Positions 6,129 through 13,195 of a stretch of 14,443 nt of DNA are shown here, piece after piece. A model generated the notes under the pieces. The model was not told the origin of the DNA. It did no database searches and was given only the letters and a program-made list of their open reading frames with translations. Within the stretch, counting starts at the first letter, position 1. Every line of letters begins with the position of its first letter. The DNA is from Deltaproteobacteria bacterium (GTDB taxonomy: Bacteria; Desulfobacterota; Desulfuromonadia; Desulfuromonadales; BM103). Position numbers and translations under genes: made by a program. Where the stretch lies: the NCBI GenBank assembly GCA_019313105.1, contig JAFDBW010000210.1, positions 1-14,443 of the forward strand. Reading direction: 5' to 3'.

Positions 6129-7190
6129 ATGAATATCACCCAGATGAAGCAGGTGCTCGCAGAAATCCTGACGAAAACCGACCTGACGCCCTGCGTGGTC
6201 GGGCATCGTGGCGTCGGCAAGAGCGCCGGTATCGTGCAGGTCTGCCGGGAAATCGGCCGTGACTATGTCGCCCTGCGGCTTGGGCAGATGGAGGTCGGCG
6301 ACCTGGTCGGCATCCCGTATCGCGAGGACAAGGTCATGCACTGGTCAAGGCCATCCTGGTGGCCGGCCGATGATGCCACTGAGACGATCGTGCACTGTGA
6401 TGAGCTGAACCGGGCGCAGCAGGAAGACACCCTGCAAGCGATCTTCCAGTTCGTTGAGCCGCCGGTCGAAAACCAGCAGCGTCGCCTGCACACTCACACC
6501 TTGCACCAAAAACATAAAGTGGTCGTATCGATCAACCCGCCGGACGGCAGTTACCAGGTGGCAACTCTGGACCGTGCCCTGTTGGATCGGATGGTCATGA
6601 TCTACGTCGAAACCGATTACAACTGCTGGGCCCGCTATGCGAAGGAGCAGGAGTTTGATGAAGGGGTCCAGCAATTCCTTGCCGTGTATCCGAACCTGCT
6701 CGCCAAGCCAGGCTCGCCGCTCGACATGCAGGTTGAGCCGACCGAGCGGGCCTGGGAGATGGTCAGCACCCTGCGCCGCTCCTGCCGTTTTCCGGTCGAC
6801 CTGGAGATGGAGATTTATGCCGGCATCGTCGGCCAGGAGGCTGCGGTCAGTTTCCTGCGCTGGGCCAACGAGCAGAAAGAGCGGCCGGTGACCGCCCGCC
6901 AGCTGCTTGACAACTGGCCGGATGTTGCAGATTTGGTCCGCTGCCAGCGTGATGACCTGCAGGCGGTGACCCTCAACGACGTCGTGACGACGCTCGATGT
7001 CGACCCGGTTGTGTCCCTTGAGCAGGAGCAGAACCTGGTCGCCTATATCGGTTCGTTGCCGCGTGATCTGCGCTTCGGCCTGGTCAAGGCGCTCGTCAAG
7101 ATCCCCAAAGTTGCTGAAATCCTGTGCAAGGACGACTATGATGATGTCGTCCTGGAGGCGATTGAGGCGATCAGCCGGGAAGCATCTTAA
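6129..7190 (+). CDS. MoxR-type AAA+ ATPase
   Basis: 353 residues from ATG 6129, with CGAGG seven bases upstream. Residues 25-32 are Walker A, GHRGVGKS. Walker B is TIVHCDELNRA, with Asp91/Glu92 and a Cys just before the Asp where small hydrophobics are usual. 'SINPPDG' (134-140) carries the sensor-1 Asn136, and 'LDRALLDRM' (147-155) supplies arginine-finger candidates. An all-helical lid-like region follows (about 190-350). This is the MoxR/RavA branch of AAA+ proteins, which act as chaperone-like remodelers with a partner VWA protein. The next gene is such a protein, so the pair most likely works together. The target is unknown. There is no signal peptide, so it is cytoplasmic. No other defence, tellurite or maturation gene nearby narrows the role. 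Confidence 0.88.
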   Translation: MNITQMKQVLAEILTKTDLTPCVVGHRGVGKSAGIVQVCREIGRDYVALRLGQMEVGDLVGIPYREDKVMHWSRPSWWPADDATETIVHCDELNRAQQEDTLQAIFQFVEPPVENQQRRLHTHTLHQKHKVVVSINPPDGSYQVATLDRALLDRMVMIYVETDYNCWARYAKEQEFDEGVQQFLAVYPNLLAKPGSPLDMQVEPTERAWEMVSTLRRSCRFPVDLEMEIYAGIVGQEAAVSFLRWANEQKERPVTARQLLDNWPDVADLVRCQRDDLQAVTLNDVVTTLDVDPVVSLEQEQNLVAYIGSLPRDLRFGLVKALVKIPKVAEILCKDDYDDVVLEAIEAISREAS

Positions 7191-7207
7191 GGGCAGGGCT
7201 AAAGGCG

Positions 7208-7242
7208 GGGACTGGGGGCTGGGGGCTGGAGGCTGGAGACCG
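7208..7242 (+). repeat. Heptad tandem array of 'ggggctg' type
   Basis: Five consecutive 7-bp units: gggactg, ggggctg, ggggctg, gaggctg, gagaccg. G-rich low-complexity arrays of this kind occur between genes of some Geobacter/Pelobacter-like genomes (recollection, not checked). Runs of four to five G could form a G-quadruplex on the plus strand. Confidence 0.75.
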
Positions 7243-7309
7243 GAAGCCAAAAGTAAATGTTAAATGCTAAAAATTGGAGGCTGGGTCTTAAAGCGGAACC
7301 GCGAGGCGA

Positions 7310-7359
7310 GAGGCGCGAAGCGGGATAAAGAGCTGTTCGCACCTCTCACTTCGCACCTC
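7310..7359. repeat. Imperfect inverted repeat just upstream of the VWA gene
   Basis: gaggcgcgaag (7310-7320) and cttcgcacctc (7349-7359) are inverted copies with one mismatch. The surrounding sequence (gcgaggcgagaggcgcgaagcg ... gcacctctcacttcgcacctc) extends the similarity with more mismatches. The structure ends eight bases before the ATG at 7367 and could affect initiation or cause partial termination between the two genes. Confidence 0.6.
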
Positions 7360-7366
7360 AAAATTT

Positions 7367-8608
7367 ATGATATCTGCAGAAATTCTGGAATTCCCCAAAC
7401 GAATAGAAACAGCCGAGGATCCGCAGCGGGCTTTGGAAAATGCGGTGGTTCGCCTGCTCAAAAGCAAGCCTTTTTACGGCCACCTGCTGCTCGGGTTTCG
7501 TCGTCGCCTGGCTGCCGGGAATCACGCGATCGGTGTCACGGTGGTCAATGGCACCCCGACCCTCAACGTCGACCCTCTGCAATTCTCAGATTTACACTCT
7601 CTTGAGCAGCAGGCGCTGCTGGAACATGTTATCAAGCACCTGCTGCACCTGCATCCCGTGCGCGGACGCTGTCATCATCATTTGACCTGGGATGTTGCAA
7701 CCGACCTGGCGATCAACCCCTCTATAGACAATATGCCGCTTCAAGCGCCGCAACCTGTTGCGTTCAGACTGGAGACGGGGCTGGCCGCGGAAGAGTACGC
7801 CCGGTTTCTGAAAAATGATTTCGATCTTGGCACCCTGGAAGGTGAGGGGATCGGTGACCTTGACCAGAGTCAGGGTGGACAGAGCGGCCAAGGGGTGCAG
7901 GAGAAACTGGACGAGCAGACCAGCCCGCGTCCTGTTGACGACCACCGGATCTGGAGCGAAGCCGACGCCACACCGGAATGTCTCGCTGAACAGGCGGTGC
8001 GCGAAATGGTTCGAGAGGCCCATCGCAAGGCGCATGGTGAAGTCCCGGAAGATGTCAGCGAACTGGTCGATGGCTGGCTGGCGCCGCCGATGATTCCCTG
8101 GCAGCAAGTGCTGCGCCAGTTTATCGGCACCGCCGGGCGTATCGGCCGGCAAAGTACCTGGCAGCGTCAGCACCGGCGTTTCCAGCATGACACGCCCGGC
8201 ACCAGGAAGCGTCGCCAGCTGAACCTGCTGGTGGCAATCGATGTCAGCGAGTCGACCGACGAAGGGCCGCTACGTGAGGCTTTTGCCCGTGAGTTGCTGC
8301 AGATCGCCCGGGGGCGTGACAGTCACATCACGGTGCTTTATGCTCACAGCCGCATCCGCCGGATCGACACCTACCGCAGCAGCCAGGTGGTTGCCGAGGT
8401 TGTCCACGGTGGTGGTTTCACAGACCTGCGACCGGTTTTCGACTATGCCAAACAGATGCACCCGCTGCCGGCTGCGATCATCTACCTGACCGACGGCTAT
8501 GGCCCTGCTCCCCAGGAGATGGAGTTCCCGACCCTCTGGGTGCTGACGCCGGACGGGCAGAAGCCGGTTGAGTGGGGGGTGGAGCTACGACTCGGTGCCG
8601 AGCCGTAA
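7367..8608 (+). CDS. VWA-like protein with N-terminal metallopeptidase-like domain (DUF2201 type), partner of the AAA+ ATPase
   Basis: 413 residues. ATG 7367 is the first in-frame start but has no clear Shine-Dalgarno. The N-terminal part (about 20-150) resembles the putative metallopeptidase domain that precedes VWA-like domains, but the HExxH position reads H87-V-I-K-H91, so the catalytic Glu is absent; nearby His94, His96 and His103-105 make the segment histidine-rich. A polar, Gln/Gly/Asp-rich linker (about 160-200) and a helical segment follow. The C-terminal VWA-like domain (about 285-410) keeps a full metal-ion-dependent adhesion site: D292-V-S294-E-S296, T352 in GGGFTD, and D376 in LTDGYG. 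Such proteins pair with MoxR ATPases and may bring substrate to the ring. No signal peptide. The substrate is unknown. Confidence 0.85.
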   Translation: MISAEILEFPKRIETAEDPQRALENAVVRLLKSKPFYGHLLLGFRRRLAAGNHAIGVTVVNGTPTLNVDPLQFSDLHSLEQQALLEHVIKHLLHLHPVRGRCHHHLTWDVATDLAINPSIDNMPLQAPQPVAFRLETGLAAEEYARFLKNDFDLGTLEGEGIGDLDQSQGGQSGQGVQEKLDEQTSPRPVDDHRIWSEADATPECLAEQAVREMVREAHRKAHGEVPEDVSELVDGWLAPPMIPWQQVLRQFIGTAGRIGRQSTWQRQHRRFQHDTPGTRKRRQLNLLVAIDVSESTDEGPLREAFARELLQIARGRDSHITVLYAHSRIRRIDTYRSSQVVAEVVHGGGFTDLRPVFDYAKQMHPLPAAIIYLTDGYGPAPQEMEFPTLWVLTPDGQKPVEWGVELRLGAEP

Positions 8609-8676
8609 CCGGACGAGTGCCGCGGGACGAAACGAACATTCTGAATACTGGATACCGACCTTAAAACGAGGCAAAG

Positions 8677-9081
8677 ATGGACCAAGCGAAGCCGATGACC
8701 GAGGAGTCGGTCAAGAAGATACTGGAAGCGGCCGGGGCGCGGGTTATGTCGCGCGGTGGCCGCACGGACAATTACAGTGCCCCGCGGGAGTTTTCTTTCG
8801 AGGTCAAGGGTGTTTTTAAAAATGGCTTGATGCTGCATGTTGTCGCCAGACAATACGATTACCGTGACCCATGGGAAGCGACCGGCCGCGTCAACGAGAT
8901 GGTCGATGTCGCCCTGCTGCGCGACGGGACCTTCTCGAAGCTGCCAAAAGGTTATGACTGGTTTCAGGGCAAGGACGAAGAGACCGGGATTGACGAGACC
9001 GGGCTGCAGGAGATCGTTGATTGCGTCAAAAGCCTGAATCCGAAGCTGTTCAAGTTACAGCAACTGACCGGGGACCTCTGA
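8677..9081 (+). CDS. Unrecognised 134-residue protein, third gene of the AAA+/VWA unit
   Basis: ATG 8677 has GAGG seven bases upstream and lies 68 bases after the VWA stop, on the same strand, so co-transcription is likely. I do not recognise a family. The protein is soluble, with no signal or membrane segment. It has an N-terminal helix 'TEESVKKILEAAGARV', a beta-rich middle with 'FSFEVKGVFKNGLMLHVVARQYDY', a Trp/Tyr-containing turn 'GYDWFQGKDEETG', and a C-terminal helix 'LQEIVDCVKSLNPKLFKL'. The codon use and lack of a better frame on either strand support it as real. Its position suggests a partner, adaptor or substrate of the ATPase/VWA pair; that is inference. A start at the second Met (residue 7) is possible. 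Confidence 0.7.
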   Translation: MDQAKPMTEESVKKILEAAGARVMSRGGRTDNYSAPREFSFEVKGVFKNGLMLHVVARQYDYRDPWEATGRVNEMVDVALLRDGTFSKLPKGYDWFQGKDEETGIDETGLQEIVDCVKSLNPKLFKLQQLTGDL

Positions 9082-9124
9082 ACATTAACGGCCTACTCTC
9101 CGCAAAGTAACCCTGCTATATAGG

Positions 9125-9153
9125 AATGGCCCATCCATGCTGGACGGGCCATT
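9125..9153 (+). terminator. Hairpin after the AAA+/VWA/orphan unit
   Basis: AATGGCCC-a-TCCA-tgc-TGGA-c-GGGCCATT folds into an 8-bp stem, one mismatch, and a 4-bp upper stem with a 3-base loop, 44 bases after the stop at 9081. There is no T-run after it, so it may be a stabilising 3' hairpin or an imperfect terminator rather than a textbook one. Confidence 0.5.
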
Positions 9154-9233
9154 ACGGCTGCTGACAAAGTTCAGCCTGACTTCATAATTAATAGATCAAC
9201 AGATTCACCATCTGTTGGCCTTGTGCATGTTCT

Positions 9234-9261
9234 AAAAAACAAAAACCGGCGGGTTCGCCCG
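9234..9261 (-). terminator. Second minus-strand terminator downstream of the sucrose operon
   Basis: On the minus strand CGGG-CGAA-CCCG (9261-9250) is followed by ccgg and then TTTTTGTTTTTT (9245-9234). It lies about 60 bases beyond the main terminator. The stem is only 4 bp, but the T-run is long. It is a back-up terminator or the end of a short minus-strand transcript. Confidence 0.45.
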
Positions 9262-9316
9262 ACAGCAGATTAACCCTCCGTTGCCCTAGGTTGCATAGCA
9301 AATCCACCTGCCAGCT

Positions 9317-9357
9317 AAAAAAATAAAAAACGCCCCACCCCACGGAGGTTGGGGTGG
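9317..9357 (-). terminator. Rho-independent terminator of the sucrose operon
   Basis: On the minus strand CCACCCCA (9357-9350), a 7-base loop, and TGGGGTGG (9342-9335) form a perfect 8-bp stem, followed by ggcg and TTTTTTATTTTTTT (9330-9317). It lies 104 bases after the amylosucrase stop. Confidence 0.85.
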
Positions 9358-9460
9358 AGCAGGACACATCACTCTATCCTATGAGAGGGCCATGAGTCAG
9401 GGTGGCATGTAAACGTTTAAGCGTTTTTCTATAGCTAACAGACGCCTGGTCGTTCATGAA

Positions 9461-11413
9461 TTATTGTTCGCATAGCCAGTAAAAACCGAATTCCGGAATC
9501 ACCAAACTGTTTTTGAAAATGTCCGGACTTTCACCGCGATACAAATCTACCGGGAAGCGATATTGTGTCCCCCAGATCCCCAGGTCTTCGAGGTTCAGGT
9601 GCTGTGGTTTGTCGCTGAAGTTGGCCACGACCAGGACATGTTTAGATTGCTTTTGCAAATGGTAACGACCGAACACAAACAGGTGCGGGTTCTCGACTTC
9701 GAGCAGTTCGCGGTTGTTGAAATCAGCGAATACGTCGATTTCCTTACGCACCGCAATCATTCTTTTTAAGGCACTGAAAATTTCATACTCGATCGTTCCA
9801 GGAGTGTTCCTGCGTTCCGCCTTATCCCAGTCGATAGAAGGTCGATGGACCCAACGCGTGTCCCCTTTTTTATAAGGATCGTCTCGGTAGGAATCATCAT
9901 TCAGCGTGCCAAGTTCATCCCCGTAGTAAAGCAGCGGGATGCCGCCGAATGACAGAATCATGCCGTGTAGCAGCAGAATTAGCTTGATCGAATCGTCGAT
10001 GGCTTGGTTGTCGCCGCTTTCAAGTGCATGCTCCAACCCAACCAGTGATGCGAGAGAGCCGGAAATGCGTGTGTCACCGGTCTTGGTGTTCTGTCCGAAT
10101 GGGAGTCCCCGGGCGTGGGAGTGGTCAAATTTGCCGGTGAAGTAATCGACCAGAAATCTCCGGTGTCGGGCCGGTTCGTAGTCGCAGAGCAGGATGTCCC
10201 GGTCGTCAAAACCGAGCCCGATATCATCGTGACAGCGTACGTAATTGAGCCAGGTAGCCCTTTCCAGTTTGACCGGCAGGCTTTTGATCCCCTGGTTCAG
10301 CAGACGGGCATTCTTGGTCGCCACCGCGTCCCAGAGTAGTGCCATGAAGGTTGCATTGTAGGCGATCTCACATTCCTTGGCGATAACCGCGTCTTCGCCA
10401 AAATACTTGATCATCTCCACAGGTGCGACGATCGCTTCGGCGATGAAAACCACGCCCGGTGCGCTGACCTGGCAGCAATCTTTGAGGAGTTGCAGGATCA
10501 GGTGGGCCTCACGTTCATTCTGACAGGTGCTACCGATTTTTTTCCACAGAAACGCCACAGCATCGAGCCGCAGGATGTCGGCGCCCTGGTTGGCCCAGAA
10601 GAGGATGATGTCGAGCATCTCGATAAATACCGCGGGGTTGCTGTAGTTCAGATCCCACTGGTAATCGTTGAAGACGGTCATTACCCAGCGGCCCATCTCC
10701 TCGTCCCAGGTGAAGTTGCCGGGAGCGGTCTCTGGGAAGATCTCCGGCATGCTCTGCTCAAACATGTCTGGCACGTTGCGGTTTTCAAACGTGTAGTAGT
10801 AATCGAGGTACTTCTGCTCGCCGGCCCTGGCGTGGGTTGCCCAGTCGTGTTTGTTGGAGGTGTGGTTGACTACCACATCAAGCACCAGCAGGATGTCGCG
10901 TTTGTGCATCTCATCAGCCAGTTTCCGGACATCCTCCATTGTGCCGACCTCCGGGCTGATCTCACGAAAATCACTGACCGCGTAACCGCCGTCGCTGCTC
11001 CCTTCCGGACAGCGCAAGATCGGCATCACATGCACCAGGTTGATGCCCAGTTCCTGGAAATAGTGCAACCGCTTTTGCAGCCCCTGCAGAGTGTCGGCAA
11101 AACCTTTGCAGTAAAGGGCCATGCCGACCCATTGTTGACTGAGAAACCAGTTGTAATCCTTTTCCCGCTCCAGATCGAGTTGACGAAGTTTTTCCGGGCG
11201 TTTGATATATTGCTGAGCCATGGTTTCGACCAACTTCTGCGCCTGATTGTCGAAATCGTCACGGTCGCCGTAGAGTCGTTGAAACAGCGAGTGAATGCCG
11301 TAAAAGTTGGCTCCCAGGCGGGTGTAGAAATGCCTCAGGTCCTGCTCCGAAATCTCCGGTTTGATACGGTTGAGAATGTCATTCAGAAGCGTGTGAGAAA
11401 TCTGTTCGTACAT
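9461..11413 (-). CDS. ams: Amylosucrase (GH13 family)
   Basis: Amylosucrase (EC 2.4.1.4) transfers glucose from sucrose onto alpha-1,4-glucan and releases fructose. I choose ATG 11413, which has TAAGG six bases upstream and gives 650 residues, close to the 636 of the Neisseria polysaccharea enzyme. A GTG at 11464 would add 17 residues and overlap the kinase stop but has no ribosome site. The helical N-terminal domain (about 1-90) is followed by the (beta/alpha)8 barrel with DVVVNHTS (region I), DILRLDAVAF (nucleophile Asp284), 'FIAEAI' (acid/base Glu326) and RCHDDIG (Asp396). The CHDDIG form is typical of amylosucrase rather than alpha-amylase or sucrose phosphorylase. No signal peptide, so cytoplasmic. 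It is the last gene of the sucrose operon, 43 bases after the fructokinase gene that would consume its fructose. Confidence 0.9.
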   Translation of the reverse strand: MYEQISHTLLNDILNRIKPEISEQDLRHFYTRLGANFYGIHSLFQRLYGDRDDFDNQAQKLVETMAQQYIKRPEKLRQLDLEREKDYNWFLSQQWVGMALYCKGFADTLQGLQKRLHYFQELGINLVHVMPILRCPEGSSDGGYAVSDFREISPEVGTMEDVRKLADEMHKRDILLVLDVVVNHTSNKHDWATHARAGEQKYLDYYYTFENRNVPDMFEQSMPEIFPETAPGNFTWDEEMGRWVMTVFNDYQWDLNYSNPAVFIEMLDIILFWANQGADILRLDAVAFLWKKIGSTCQNEREAHLILQLLKDCCQVSAPGVVFIAEAIVAPVEMIKYFGEDAVIAKECEIAYNATFMALLWDAVATKNARLLNQGIKSLPVKLERATWLNYVRCHDDIGLGFDDRDILLCDYEPARHRRFLVDYFTGKFDHSHARGLPFGQNTKTGDTRISGSLASLVGLEHALESGDNQAIDDSIKLILLLHGMILSFGGIPLLYYGDELGTLNDDSYRDDPYKKGDTRWVHRPSIDWDKAERRNTPGTIEYEIFSALKRMIAVRKEIDVFADFNNRELLEVENPHLFVFGRYHLQKQSKHVLVVANFSDKPQHLNLEDLGIWGTQYRFPVDLYRGESPDIFKNSLVIPEFGFYWLCEQ

Positions 11414-11456
11414 AAAATACCTTAAAATCAGTTGTTGAGGTTCTGGGCCGTGTTGC

Positions 11457-12353
11457 TCAGTCACTATTGACAGAAAGAAACCTTATAAAGTCCTGATAGA
11501 AGTCTGTGTCAGTGGTTGTTGCACCACGTATGCCAATCACTTTACTTGCTAACTTTTGTGCCTTTGCAAGTGTGGTCGAGATCGGCCATCCTGCTCGCAA
11601 ACCGTGAATATATACCGCGCTGAAGGCATCACCGGCGCCCACAGTATCGACCAAATGTTCAGCTTTTTCTGGCCGCCGAGAATGAAATTCGCCATCATTG
11701 GTTCTGATCAGGGCGCCTTGTTCGCCACGTGTGACAATCAGTTGTTCCAGCCCGCAAGTTGTCTGCAGCTCTGCCATCTGCTGTTGGATATCGGTTGCCG
11801 ACGTCCCGAGCAGCCGCAGCTCCTCTTGATTCATTTTTACCCAATCGGCATTTTTTAGCCACTCGAAGACTTCATCCCGCTGCCACCAGGGGGGCCTCAG
11901 GTTAACATCGAAAAAAATTCTTAAATTCCTGTTGCGACTGATCTTGCTCAATGTGTCACGGGCGCTCAGGTTGCGCAGGCACAGGGTCCCATGATACAGG
12001 ATTCCGGCCATAGTTGTTTCGCCCATTTGCTCCGCAGAGATAAAATCGTAGGCACTATCTGTAACGATGTCGTAACTTGGTTCCCCGTCGGTGATCGTCA
12101 CTTCAACCCGGCCAGTCGGGTGGACCTCATCGATCTGAATGTCTGCGGTACTCATCCCCCAGTCGCCCATCGCCTGCAGAATCCGATCGCCACCCTCATC
12201 GGTTCCGATCCGTGAAATGAACCGGGGTTGATCGCCGAGAGCCTGCAGGTGCCAGGCGACATTGAATGGCGCGCCGCCGAGAACCTTTGCCCCAGTCGGA
12301 AAGCAGTCGAACAGCACTTCACCAAAAATGTAGAGTTGTTCCCGATTCTTCAT
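11457..12353 (-). CDS. fruK: PfkB-family carbohydrate kinase, fructokinase
   Basis: 298 residues. The ATG at 12353 overlaps the phosphatase stop (ATGA), with no strong ribosome site of its own, so coupling is likely. The N-terminal glycine pair is in 'VLGGAPFNVAWHLQALG' (26-27), and the C-terminal signature DTVGAGDAF (236-244) carries the catalytic Asp242. 'FFDVNLRPPWW' (148-157) and 'VTRGEQGALI' (207-216) are usual for ribokinase/PfkB sugar kinases, and the 'GEVLFDCFP' start is common among fructokinases. It would phosphorylate fructose at C6 with ATP, giving fructose-6-P for sucrose-phosphate synthase. Sugar specificity is inferred from its place between sucrose-phosphate phosphatase and amylosucrase, as in known methylotroph sps-spp-fruK-ams clusters. 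Confidence 0.88.
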   Translation of the reverse strand: MKNREQLYIFGEVLFDCFPTGAKVLGGAPFNVAWHLQALGDQPRFISRIGTDEGGDRILQAMGDWGMSTADIQIDEVHPTGRVEVTITDGEPSYDIVTDSAYDFISAEQMGETTMAGILYHGTLCLRNLSARDTLSKISRNRNLRIFFDVNLRPPWWQRDEVFEWLKNADWVKMNQEELRLLGTSATDIQQQMAELQTTCGLEQLIVTRGEQGALIRTNDGEFHSRRPEKAEHLVDTVGAGDAFSAVYIHGLRAGWPISTTLAKAQKLASKVIGIRGATTTDTDFYQDFIRFLSVNSD

Positions 12354-13195
12354 AACTCTGTCAGTTTCTCTCCAATCTCGGGGTAATAATACGCAATACC
12401 TTGCAAAACCCCGGCGCTGTAATTCCCGCCCAGAGGAAAGTTGTCCTGTTGCGCCAGAAAGAGGCTTTCTGTGTTACCGTTTTGCTCGGCCAGCTGCTGT
12501 GCCTGTTGTTTGATCTGCGGCTCAGCGTTGGCGACCAGAATCGATCGGATTGAACTGCCCAGCACCGGCAAATCGTTGCCACTGTCACCGGCAAAGATGA
12601 CCTCCTGCGGTCCGTATCCCAAGTGCCTTTGCAGGAATTCGATGCCGTGCAATTTGGTTGCGTTGCGCGGCAGCACATCGAGCAGGCCGATTTGTTGCGG
12701 CTCGTCGATACTCCAGATCAAACTGGCGGCCACGCCCAGTTGAGTCAATTGCAGGTCGACCTGCTGAAGGATCTTGTCATGATCTGCGGCCAGTGACAGG
12801 TAATAGCTTAACTTGAAGTTGTTTTGCTTGCTCTGTTCCTGCAGGGTCAATTCTGTAAACCTGCTGAGTGCATGCTGCAATTGGTCATGACTTCTCCCCT
12901 TCCAGTCGCCGGCGATCTGCTTTTGCCAGGCGTGTATTTCAGTCCATTCTGCCTCTGCCCGGCAGTAGATTTTTGTGCCGACATCAGTAATCGCATAGTC
13001 TGGTTTGGGCAGCTGGTAGTCAGCAATCGCCTGCTCAACTAATAGGAGATGCCGCCCGGACACGTAAACCAACTTGATCAGAGGTAATCCGCAAAGTTGT
13101 CGGAAGTGTTCACGGGCCTGCGGGTGTTCCGGTTGGCGCCCGTTGGGGATAATCGTTCGGTCCATGTCGGTACAAAGGAGTAACCTATGCGTCAT
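12350..13195 (-). CDS. spp: Sucrose-6-phosphate phosphatase (HAD-IIB family)
   Basis: 281 residues from ATG 13195, which overlaps the end of the upstream synthase by 11 bases; an open extension to 13306 would lie fully inside the synthase gene and adds residues without motif. It removes the phosphate from sucrose-6'-phosphate, pulling synthesis forward. HAD motifs are complete: CTDMDRT (nucleophile Asp10, acid/base Asp12), YVSGR (Ser46), Lys181 in NATKL, and GDSGND (203-208) for magnesium. The cap region lies between about 85 and 170, with 'NFKLSYY' matching the sucrose-phosphatase cap. The ATGA overlap with the next gene points to one transcript. A broader sugar-phosphatase is possible, but context favours sucrose. 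Confidence 0.9.
   Translation of the reverse strand: MTHRLLLCTDMDRTIIPNGRQPEHPQAREHFRQLCGLPLIKLVYVSGRHLLLVEQAIADYQLPKPDYAITDVGTKIYCRAEAEWTEIHAWQKQIAGDWKGRSHDQLQHALSRFTELTLQEQSKQNNFKLSYYLSLAADHDKILQQVDLQLTQLGVAASLIWSIDEPQQIGLLDVLPRNATKLHGIEFLQRHLGYGPQEVIFAGDSGNDLPVLGSSIRSILVANAEPQIKQQAQQLAEQNGNTESLFLAQQDNFPLGGNYSAGVLQGIAYYYPEIGEKLTEL

Larger units (their letters stand above)
7191..7366. other. Repeat-filled spacer between the AAA+ and VWA genes
   Basis: This 176-nt gap interrupts what should be a tight gene pair. It holds a degenerate heptad array (7208-7242), an isolated 'ggaggctggg' word (about 7276-7285) and an imperfect inverted repeat (7310-7359). No Shine-Dalgarno is visible just before the VWA start at 7367, whose immediate upstream bases come from the right arm of the inverted repeat. 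Insertion of repeat DNA between two formerly adjacent genes is a reasonable reading. Confidence 0.6.
9082..9460. other. Convergent gap with terminators, no gene
   Basis: About 380 bases between two converging units. I see hairpins and terminators only (listed separately: 9125-9153, 9234-9261 and 9317-9357), a perfect 7-bp stem CAACAGA/TCTGTTG (9197-9203 with 9211-9217), and AAACG/CGTTT followed by T's near 9411-9427, a weak plus-strand terminator. No open frame with a ribosome site was found. Confidence 0.6.

Noticed and set aside
6345..7250. 301-codon minus-strand frame over the AAA+ gene
   Set aside because: Antisense shadow of a gene with intact Walker motifs; it starts within the heptad repeats.
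10490..11425. 311-codon open frame on the plus strand
   Set aside because: It lies wholly antisense to the amylosucrase gene, whose catalytic motifs are intact; no ribosome site or recognisable motif. A frame mirror of a GC-biased gene.
11414..11464. GTG start at 11464 for amylosucrase
   Set aside because: No ribosome site near it, whereas ATG 11413 has TAAGG at good spacing and gives the usual family length. It remains possible through coupling to the kinase stop.
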